From Prevotellaceae bacterium (GTDB lineage: Bacteria > Bacteroidota > Bacteroidia > Bacteroidales > Bacteroidaceae), in contig QAML01000009.1 of NCBI GenBank assembly GCA_003150315.1, forward strand, positions 5,973 through 69,972: a stretch of DNA of 64,000 bases. The letters are read 5' to 3'. The notes under the pieces were generated by a model. It was not told where the DNA came from. It worked only from the letters and a program-made list of their open reading frames with translations, and ran no database searches. Position numbers and translations under genes: made by a program. Every line of letters starts with the position of its first letter. The stretch's first letter is position 1. Below are positions 54,339 through 61,418 of the stretch, one piece after another.

Positions 54339-55679
54339 ATGGCTGCTAAAAAATTGATGTCTGTATTGGGTGCCGGCGAAAGCGGTGTCGGTGCCGCCGT
54401 GCTGGCGCAGAAAAAAGGTTACGATGTTTATGTTTCCGATTCCGGAGCTATTAAACCCAAATACAAGGAAATGCTCGAGCATTATGGTCTGAAATACGAC
54501 GAGGGAAAGCATAACGAGGAATTAATCCTCTCTTCTGCCGAAGTGGTAAAAAGCCCCGGCATTCCCAAGGAAGCTCCCATTGTGAGGAAAATAGAAGAAA
54601 AAGGAATAAACATCATTTCCGAAATAGAACTTGCAGGGCGTTACACCAACGCCAAGATGATTTGCATCACCGGCAGCAACGGAAAAACCACAACCACATC
54701 GCTTGTATATCATATTTTGAAGTCGGCGGGATTTAATGTGGGACTTGCAGGAAACATCGGTCGCAGCCTTGCGCTTCAGGTGGCAGAGGAAAACTTCGAC
54801 TACTACGTAATAGAATTGTCTTCGTTCCAATTGGACAACATGTATGACTTCCGCGCAAACGTTGCGGTGCTTCTCAACATAACTCCTGACCATCTTGACC
54901 GCTACGATTTCAATTTCCAAAACTACACAGACGCAAAGATGCGCGTCATTCAGAACCAAACCGAGGACGATGCCTTTGTATATTGGATGGATTCCCCAGT
55001 CATAGCCCAAGAACTCAAGAAATACGACATCAAGAGCCGCACGTGTCCGTTCTCTGCCATTAAGAAAGACGGCGCGATTGCTTATGCAGAAAAGGGCGAG
55101 TATGTCATTGAGCAGCCCACGCCTTTCAACATGGAACTCGAATCTCTTTCGCTGACGGGCAAACACAATCTCTACAACTCTCTTGCGGCAGGCATTACCG
55201 CAAAGTTGGCAGGCGTGAGTAATGAAGATTTGCGCAAGAGCCTTTCCGACTTCCCCGGTGTGGAACACCGCTTGGAAAAAGTGGCAAAAGTGCGCGGCGT
55301 GCAATACATAAACGACTCCAAAGCCACCAATGTGGATGCCTGCTGGTACGCACTTGAAAGCATGACTACTCCGGTAGTTCTGATTCTCGGAGGAAAGGAC
55401 AAAGGCAACGACTATACCCCCATCAAAGAAATGGTAAAGAAGAAATGCCGCGCACTTGTCTACCTCGGTGCCGACAACACCAAACTCCACAAGGAATTCG
55501 ACTCACTCGGCGTGCCGGTAGTGGACACTCACGACATTGACACCTGTGTAAGCGAATGCTACAAGCAGGCTCAGCCCGGCGACACGGTATTGCTTAGCCC
55601 CTGTTGTGCGAGTTTCGACCTTTTCCACAACATGGAAGAGCGTGGCGAGCTGTTCAAAAAAGCCGTCAGAGCACTTTGA
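54339..55679 (+). CDS. murD: UDP-N-acetylmuramoylalanine--D-glutamate ligase
   Basis: The 446-residue Mur ligase adds D-glutamate to UDP-MurNAc-L-Ala. A Rossmann N-terminus (SVLGAGESGVG), the ATP-binding loop TGSNGKTTTTS at about residues 109-119, and the segments NITPDHLDRYD and NDSKATN are all seen. The stop lies 37 nt before the ftsW start. Confidence 0.97.
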   Translation: MAAKKLMSVLGAGESGVGAAVLAQKKGYDVYVSDSGAIKPKYKEMLEHYGLKYDEGKHNEELILSSAEVVKSPGIPKEAPIVRKIEEKGINIISEIELAGRYTNAKMICITGSNGKTTTTSLVYHILKSAGFNVGLAGNIGRSLALQVAEENFDYYVIELSSFQLDNMYDFRANVAVLLNITPDHLDRYDFNFQNYTDAKMRVIQNQTEDDAFVYWMDSPVIAQELKKYDIKSRTCPFSAIKKDGAIAYAEKGEYVIEQPTPFNMELESLSLTGKHNLYNSLAAGITAKLAGVSNEDLRKSLSDFPGVEHRLEKVAKVRGVQYINDSKATNVDACWYALESMTTPVVLILGGKDKGNDYTPIKEMVKKKCRALVYLGADNTKLHKEFDSLGVPVVDTHDIDTCVSECYKQAQPGDTVLLSPCCASFDLFHNMEERGELFKKAVRAL

Positions 55680-55716
55680 TTAAACTTCTAATTCTGCAAA
55701 GGAGGCTGCATAACTT

Positions 55717-57057
55717 ATGAAAAAACTCTCGGGACTGTTCTTGGGCGACCGTGTTATATGGATTGTGTTCTTTGCACTCTGTATAATTTCGGTGGTTGAG
55801 GTTTTCAGCGCACTCAGCACCCTCACATACCAAAGCGGAAGCTATATTTTGCCCATAGCCCGCCACGCCGCGTTCCTCATAACAGGCTTTGTGGTGGTGC
55901 AAATAGTTCACCGCATGCCCTGTCGCTATTTCAGAGCCATGCTTCCCTTTGCCGTGCTGGCATCAGTGCTCCTGCTCGTACTCCTTCAGTTAGGTTTCGG
56001 AATAACACTCAATGGCGGCGCGAGATGGTTCAATTTTTTTGGCATTTCTCTGCAGCCGTCCGAAATAGCCAAAGGCACACTCGTTGTCTACACCGCCCTC
56101 GTACTATCGTGGTATCAGACAGATAAAGGCGTGGCACCCGGCACATTCAAAAGAATATTCATTCCCACGCTCATAACGTGCTGTCTCATCGGTCCGGAAA
56201 ACTTCTCTACGGCAGCCCTGTTGTTTCTGGTCATAACCATAATGATGTTCATTGGTCGCGTGTCGGTCGTAAGCATAGGCAAAATGCTCGGAGTGATAGC
56301 CATAATCATCTCTCTGTGTGTTGTGTGGCTTCTCTCCATGTCCAAGGAGCAATCGCAGGAAGTGGCAAAGCTTCCGTTTCTTTTCAAGCGCGTTCCAACG
56401 TGGAAAAGCCGACTGGAAGACGGACTCCATTCCAAGAACACCAAAAAACTTTCGCCCGCAGATTTCGACATAGACGCAAAAGCGCAGAGAGGACATGCCA
56501 ACATAGCCATAGCCTCAAGCAACATAATAGGAAAAGGACCGGGAAACTCGGTGCAGCGCGATTTCATTCCGCAAGCCTATAGCGACTTTATTTACGCCAT
56601 AATAGTGGAAGAACTCGGGCTTGTCGGAGCTACGGGCGTAATGATACTGTATCTTCTGTTGCTGCTGCGCGTGGGATACATAGCCCGAAGCTTCACCGAA
56701 AGCAGCTTCCCGCCATTTCTCGCCATGGGACTCGCCCTGCTCATGGTTACACAGGCTTTGGCAAACATGTTTGTGGCAGCCGGTCCGTTCGTAACAGGAC
56801 AACCGCTCCCCCTTATCTCTCGCGGCGGAACGTCAACCCTTGTAAATTGCGCATACATAGGAATGATTCTCAGTGTAAGCCGTCTTGCCAAAAAGCAGGA
56901 GCGCAAACGCAAAGCCGCAACGCTCATTGCGCCGGCAGTGCAACCCGAAATGCCGGAAACAAAAGAGGAACATCCCGAATACATTCCTCCCGCCGAGCAA
57001 ACCGCAAGAGAAATAGCATCGGGCAACTTCGAAACCCCGGATACCGAACAGGAATAA
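55717..57057 (+). CDS. ftsW: SEDS-family peptidoglycan glycosyltransferase FtsW
   Basis: The 446-residue polytopic SEDS protein polymerises lipid II at the septum with FtsI. Motifs include LNGGARWFNFFGISLQPSEIAKG and QAYSDFIYAIIVEELGLVG and the late PLPLISRGGTSTLV. The C-terminal 60 residues are a cytoplasmic Glu/Pro-rich tail. In Bacteroidales murG, murC, ftsQ, ftsA and ftsZ normally follow; here the next gene is on the other strand after a repeat element. Confidence 0.96.
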   Translation: MKKLSGLFLGDRVIWIVFFALCIISVVEVFSALSTLTYQSGSYILPIARHAAFLITGFVVVQIVHRMPCRYFRAMLPFAVLASVLLLVLLQLGFGITLNGGARWFNFFGISLQPSEIAKGTLVVYTALVLSWYQTDKGVAPGTFKRIFIPTLITCCLIGPENFSTAALLFLVITIMMFIGRVSVVSIGKMLGVIAIIISLCVVWLLSMSKEQSQEVAKLPFLFKRVPTWKSRLEDGLHSKNTKKLSPADFDIDAKAQRGHANIAIASSNIIGKGPGNSVQRDFIPQAYSDFIYAIIVEELGLVGATGVMILYLLLLLRVGYIARSFTESSFPPFLAMGLALLMVTQALANMFVAAGPFVTGQPLPLISRGGTSTLVNCAYIGMILSVSRLAKKQERKRKAATLIAPAVQPEMPETKEEHPEYIPPAEQTAREIASGNFETPDTEQE

Positions 57058-57106
57058 GCCCTAAACATAGGGCATTTTGCCCCGGCGGAAAGCCTCGAAA
57101 AACGGC

Positions 57107-57236
57107 TTTTGTAAGACATTCTTTTTCATATACTTATAAACAGCAAAAATACAAGCCATATATTTTAAAATATATGGCTTGTATTTTAAAATAAGTGCCT
57201 TGTATTTTTTACAAGATGCCTTATGTTTTTTTTCGC
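57107..57236 (-). repeat. Dispersed palindromic intergenic element, copy 10 (inverted)
   Basis: The orientation is inverted: the TTTTGTAAG end is at about 57107, and the CAAGATGCCTTATG end at about 57222. The core uses the AAGCCATATATTTT half twice (a perfect 32-bp palindrome at the centre) plus an inverted AAGGCAC-type module. It lies between the convergent ftsW and menA genes. Confidence 0.92.
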
Positions 57237-57294
57237 ACCTTGAAACGCACTTTTTTTGTCCCTGTTTTGAAGTTATTTTTACGGGTTCGCCGGG

Positions 57295-58185
57295 TCAGGA
57301 TAGCCATAAGCCTATGGCGAGATACAACCCGTAAAGAAGTATGTTGCGCGAGGTGAGGGCGAGAACCTTGTTGAGTTCGCGCCCGTGGTTTATGGTTACC
57401 ATGGTTTTCCATGTGGCTACATGGGGAACAAGGTAGAACAAAGGCACGACGGCTGCCGCATATTTCCCGAAGAATGCAAGCGAAAGCGAGAGCACGCAGG
57501 CTGCTATGCCGAGGAACAGGTACAGCTGTTGTCCGAACTTTTCGCCGAACATAACGATTATCGTGCGTTTGCCGCTCTGTCTGTCGGTGTCGCGGTCGCG
57601 ATAGTTATTAAGCACGAGGAGTGTGTCGGTTACCATGCCGCACGCAACGGCGCAGATTATTATGGAAATGTTTATTTCGGAGGTTTGCAGATAGTAGGTA
57701 GCCGTTACGGGAACTATTCCGAAGAATGCAAGAACCAGCAGGTCGCCGAGACCTATGTAGGAAAACAGTGTGGTGTAGAGAAAAGCAAACAGCACGCATG
57801 CTCCGCCCAGAAACACGAGCCACATTCCGGCTTCGCGCACCAGCAGACAGCCGCATAAGCAGGCGAGAGTTACCACAAAAACTATTCCTACACGCATTGC
57901 CGTGGGTGAAATCCAGCCTTGCGCCGTGGCACGTTTGGGACCGAGACGGTCTTCTCTGTCCGAGCCGTGCATGAAGTCGTATATGTCGTTAATGAGGTTT
58001 GAGGCTATCTGCATTAGTGATGCGAAAATCATGCAGACAACCGCTGGAAAGAGTTTGAAACCGCCGTCGGCGTATGCCATGGCGCACGCCACGACCACGG
58101 GAATCACTGCCGCGCTGAGGGTCTTGGGACGTATGGCAAGCAACCATGCTTTCGGCGAATTTCTTTTTACGTTGTTTTCATTCAT
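57295..58185 (-). CDS. menA: 1,4-dihydroxy-2-naphthoate polyprenyltransferase
   Basis: The 296-residue integral membrane UbiA-family prenyltransferase makes demethylmenaquinone. The first Asp-rich motif NDIYDFMHGSDRED is at about residues 64-77 and a second one, NNYRDRDTDRQSGKRT, is at about 191-206. About nine helices are expected. It is in an operon with mutS2, 13 nt downstream. Menaquinone supports fumarate respiration in Bacteroidales. Confidence 0.94.
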   Translation of the reverse strand: MNENNVKRNSPKAWLLAIRPKTLSAAVIPVVVACAMAYADGGFKLFPAVVCMIFASLMQIASNLINDIYDFMHGSDREDRLGPKRATAQGWISPTAMRVGIVFVVTLACLCGCLLVREAGMWLVFLGGACVLFAFLYTTLFSYIGLGDLLVLAFFGIVPVTATYYLQTSEINISIIICAVACGMVTDTLLVLNNYRDRDTDRQSGKRTIIVMFGEKFGQQLYLFLGIAACVLSLSLAFFGKYAAAVVPLFYLVPHVATWKTMVTINHGRELNKVLALTSRNILLYGLYLAIGLWLS

Positions 58186-58198
58186 TTCGAGATATGGT

Positions 58199-60712
58199 CT
58201 ATTGGAAATCTACTACGGTTATTCCGCTTCCGCCAAACTGAACATGTTCGTCGTGGAAGGAAACGTTTCCCGGCACAGTGCGCAGATATTGCCGTATTAC
58301 TTCGCGCAATGCGCCCGTACCCGTGCCGTGTAATATTCTTATTCGCGCCACGCCCAACAGTTGCGCATCGTCAACGAAGGACATTACGGTTCGCAAAGCC
58401 TCATCGCCGCGCATTCCGCGCACATCTATGTCGGGTTTGAAATTGTTCTTGCGCTCGTCCACAGCCTTCCGCGTGGAGCGGCTTAGGTATGCCGCATCCT
58501 GCAAAACCTTTTTCTCGGGCGCAGAGTCCAACACCAGGCGTTTTGCATCGACCACCACCTGCATTGTGCCGAATACCACTACTGCTTTTTTGCCGGATAT
58601 TTCTTTCAGCAAACCTATGGAAGTTTGTCCTTTTATTCTTACGTAATCTCCCGGACGGGGTGTTCCCGAAATTTTTACGGTTTCAGTATTTCTTGGCTGG
58701 GATTCGCCCTGTTTGCTGTCAGTACGGCGGCGACGTTCTTCACGGCGTTGTTTGCGCCGTTGTATCTGTTCCATTTTGCGCTGTATGACATCCTCCTGCG
58801 AATCTGCGTTAACATCGGCAACTTCTTTCTTGAAATCCTCAAGTTCACGGCGTACCTCGCGCGTTTTCTCGCGTTCCGCCTGAATTTCACGTATGGAGCG
58901 AATGGTATTTTCTATCTTGGCATTCGAAGCATCGAGAAGTTGGCGTGCATCTTCCTTTGCCTTGGCAATGACTTCCTTGCGGCTGGTTTGGAGTTCCTGC
59001 ATTTCGCGCTCGTAACGGTTAATTATCTCTTCGAGACGCTTTTCCTGCTGATGAACTTTCTGACGTTTCGATTCCCAATAGCGTTTGTCGCGCACAATGT
59101 CAAGCAAATATTTGTCGCTGTCAATGTAGTCTTTTCCCACAATTTGTGAAGCATCTTCGATGACATCCTGCGGAATGCCGATTTTCTTTGCTATCTCCAC
59201 GGCAAAGGAACTTCCGGGTTGACCTATCTGTAATTGGAACAACGCCTGCATCTTTTCGCGGTCGTAGAGCATTGCTCCGTTAACCACGCCCGAGTGTCCG
59301 TCGGCATAACGCTTCAGATTTTGATAGTGGGTTGTTATAATGCCGTATGTGCCGCTTGCAATGAAACGTTTGAGAATTGCCTCGGCGAGCGCACCGCCTA
59401 TCTGCGGTTCCGTGCCGCCTCCGAATTCATCAATAAGCAGCAGACTACGCGGCGAAGCGTGCTTCATCATCATCTTCATGTTCAAAAGATGCGAAGAATA
59501 TGTGCTGAGCTCGTTGGTAATGCTCTGCTCGTCGCCAATGTCAATAAATACACTGTCGAAAACGCCTGTCTTTGAATTTTCGCGCAGCGGTATCGGCAAA
59601 CCGCACTGAAGCATGTATTGCAAAAGCCCCACAGTTTTAAGGCAAACCGATTTTCCTCCCGCATTAGGACCGGAAATTATTAGAATTCTGCGGCTTGAAG
59701 TTATTTCTATGTCGAGCGGCACAACTTTTCCCCCACGTCTTTTGAGCGAAGCGGAAAGTATGGGATGCACAGCCTGTACCCAGTCTATTACAGGATTGTC
59801 GCTAACGGGCGGTTGTACGGCTTGCATGCTTTCGGCAACAAGTGCCTTGGCGCGTACAAAGTCAATCTCGCCCATGAAATGGTAACTCGGTATAATGCTG
59901 CCTATTTGCGGACGAATCCAATCGGTCAGTTCTTTTAGGATTCTTATAATCTCACGTTGCTCCGCGCTTTGCAATTCGCGTATGCGGTTATTGGATTCCA
60001 CAACTTCGGTCGGCTCTATAAATACAGTTTTTCCTGTAGCGGATTCATCGTGTATTATGCCGCGAAACTTACGTTTCAAAGACGGGGCAACGGGAATGAC
60101 AAGTCTGCCGTCGCGTATGGTGGGAGTAACGTCCTTGTCAATGAGTCCGTCGCGCTGCGCAGTGGAAATTATGGTGCGAAGAGAATGTGAAATACCCCTT
60201 TTGGCACTCTCTATTTCCGAGCGAATGCGTGCAAGTTCGGGCGAAGCGTTGTCTTTGATTCTTCCGTACTTGTTTAGAATGGCATCGGCGCGTTTTACAA
60301 TCTCGGGAAAAAGAACAACACCGTCAACCAAACGCAACAAGGCAGGATAAGGTGAAGAATCTTCCTCGTCTGACGAACCACGTTTCAGGAAATTCACAAT
60401 ATCTGAAATGGTTGAGAGCGAACGCTTGAGGTCAAAAACTTCAAGCTCTTCGAGATGTGTGCCCTCAAGACGTATTCGCATTAGAGACTGACGTATGTCT
60501 ATGAAATTTTCCACGGGAAAGTCGTCCTCTTCGTTGAGAATCTGGCGCATTTCCTTCACCTGCTCAAGACGTTCACGGATTTCATCGCCCTCATAAAGCA
60601 CCTCCATTTTATTGATGCACTCCACGCCGAGTTCCGAAAGGCAACGCCCTTTGAGCATAGTGCGAATTTCGTTGAAACCAATCTTTTCCTCGAAATTATC
60701 GGGATATATCAT
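58199..60712 (-). CDS. mutS2: Endonuclease MutS2
   Basis: The 837-residue homologue of MutS lacks the mismatch domain. The Walker A loop is GPNAGGKS in the ATPase domain (about residues 353-360), and Walker B is LLIDEFGGGTEP. A long coiled-coil region (about 520-640) rich in Glu/Arg/Lys follows. The C-terminal Smr nuclease domain shows DVRGMRGDEA and HGTGTGAL motifs. It probably suppresses homologous recombination or rescues collided ribosomes. It is first in the operon with menA and has a full promoter. Confidence 0.96.
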   Translation of the reverse strand: MIYPDNFEEKIGFNEIRTMLKGRCLSELGVECINKMEVLYEGDEIRERLEQVKEMRQILNEEDDFPVENFIDIRQSLMRIRLEGTHLEELEVFDLKRSLSTISDIVNFLKRGSSDEEDSSPYPALLRLVDGVVLFPEIVKRADAILNKYGRIKDNASPELARIRSEIESAKRGISHSLRTIISTAQRDGLIDKDVTPTIRDGRLVIPVAPSLKRKFRGIIHDESATGKTVFIEPTEVVESNNRIRELQSAEQREIIRILKELTDWIRPQIGSIIPSYHFMGEIDFVRAKALVAESMQAVQPPVSDNPVIDWVQAVHPILSASLKRRGGKVVPLDIEITSSRRILIISGPNAGGKSVCLKTVGLLQYMLQCGLPIPLRENSKTGVFDSVFIDIGDEQSITNELSTYSSHLLNMKMMMKHASPRSLLLIDEFGGGTEPQIGGALAEAILKRFIASGTYGIITTHYQNLKRYADGHSGVVNGAMLYDREKMQALFQLQIGQPGSSFAVEIAKKIGIPQDVIEDASQIVGKDYIDSDKYLLDIVRDKRYWESKRQKVHQQEKRLEEIINRYEREMQELQTSRKEVIAKAKEDARQLLDASNAKIENTIRSIREIQAEREKTREVRRELEDFKKEVADVNADSQEDVIQRKMEQIQRRKQRREERRRRTDSKQGESQPRNTETVKISGTPRPGDYVRIKGQTSIGLLKEISGKKAVVVFGTMQVVVDAKRLVLDSAPEKKVLQDAAYLSRSTRKAVDERKNNFKPDIDVRGMRGDEALRTVMSFVDDAQLLGVARIRILHGTGTGALREVIRQYLRTVPGNVSFHDEHVQFGGSGITVVDFQ

Positions 60713-60756
60713 TATATTCTAACTTATTATCTAAATATTAGCACCTTAACTTGCTG

Positions 60757-60787
60757 CAAAATTACTAAAAATGCAAATGCCCTCAAA
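60757..60787 (-). promoter_or_regulatory. Promoter of mutS2-menA (consensus)
   Basis: On the minus strand TTTG (60784-60787), 19 bp, TAATTTTG (60757-60764). This is an exact Bacteroidota primary promoter, divergent from the tRNA promoter. Confidence 0.82.
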
Positions 60788-60802
60788 AAACCTTTGTCAT
60801 AA

Positions 60803-60834
60803 TTTGTCCGTTTGCTCGGGTTTCGTTAATTTTG
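60803..60834 (+). promoter_or_regulatory. Promoter of tRNA-Ser (consensus)
   Basis: TTTG (60803-60806), 20 bp, TAATTTTG (60827-60834), then C. Confidence 0.8.
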
Positions 60835-60872
60835 CAACGTTAAAAAGCGGCGGTTCGTGCCGCAGAAGACAA

Positions 60873-60960
60873 GGAGAGATGGTAGAGTGGTCGATTACAC
60901 CGGTCTTGAAAACCGGCATACGGCGACGTATCGGGGGTTCGAATCCCTCTCTCTCCGCCA
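60873..60960 (+). tRNA. tRNA-Ser (TGA)
   Basis: The 88-nt gene encodes its own CCA end (60958-60960). The anticodon stem CCGGT/ACCGG (60900-60904, 60912-60916) holds the loop CTTGAAA with anticodon TGA at 60907-60909. The long variable arm, typical of serine tRNAs, follows, then the GGTTCGAATCC T-arm. The 7-bp acceptor is GGAGAGA with TCTCTCC. Confidence 0.97.
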
Positions 60961-60964
60961 ACAG

Positions 60965-60999
60965 AGTCCTGTAAGTCGAAAGATTTGCAGGACTTTTTT
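60965..60999 (+). terminator. Terminator of tRNA-Ser
   Basis: AGTCCTG (60965-60971) pairs with CAGGACT (60988-60994) and is followed by a six-T run. Confidence 0.88.
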
Positions 61000-61099
61000 A
61001 TTATAATCCTGGCGTGCCCTTCAAAAAGAGATTCAGGCTTTGCTCTTGCAATAGAGCTGGATGATAAGGGAAAAGGATTGGTGGATTGGAAGGAAGTGT

Positions 61100-61144
61100 G
61101 AAAAAGCCAAAGGGCTGGACTCCAAATCCGGAATCCAGCCCTTT
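61100..61144 (-). terminator. Terminator of the peptide/secreted-protein operon
   Basis: AAAGGGCTGGA (61109-61119) pairs with TCCAGCCCTTT (61134-61144), with a further TCC/GGA pair inside. On the minus strand it is followed by GGCTTTTTC. It lies about 40 nt past the peptide gene. Confidence 0.8.
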
Positions 61145-61185
61145 GACGCTCTTTTCATTATCTGTTTCTATAGCAGACGATGGTG

Positions 61186-61395
61186 TCAGTCATCGCCCCA
61201 CTTACCGCTGTGCGATTCTCCCCACAAGCCTTCGTTTTCAGTCTTGGTCGTTTGCTCGTCTTTCACCTCAAAGTTGTCGATACATTCTCCCTTGGTACTT
61301 CCTTTGAATACGCTCGCCGTTACGATGCCTCCGTTGCAGAGAGGAGCCTCGAGCTGTATCACATTAATTTCTGGAGTTATATAGTTCTTCTTCAT
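61186..61395 (-). CDS. Short MKKNYITPE-type peptide (69 residues), function unknown
   Basis: The 69-residue product starts MKKNYITPEINVIQLEAPLC. By recollection this N-terminal pattern (MKK-Y-PE-hydrophobic-L) recurs in many small Bacteroidales proteins of unknown role. The C-terminal half is polar and ends GLWGESHSGKWGDD, with two WG steps. It has two Cys (about 20 and 37), and no membrane segment or signal peptide is clear. It lies 23 nt after the stop of the large secreted protein and likely shares its mRNA. The function is not known. Confidence 0.75.
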   Translation of the reverse strand: MKKNYITPEINVIQLEAPLCNGGIVTASVFKGSTKGECIDNFEVKDEQTTKTENEGLWGESHSGKWGDD

Positions 61396-61418
61396 TTTGC
61401 GTAACTGCTATTTTGGGT

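Noticed and set aside
2671-57236. CRISPR interpretation of the repeats
   Set aside because: The copies are kilobases apart, palindromic, modular and intergenic, with no regularly spaced spacers and no cas genes.
60873-60960. Integration at the tRNA-Ser 3' end
   Set aside because: No second copy of the tRNA 3' end and no integrase were seen to the right of it within the window.
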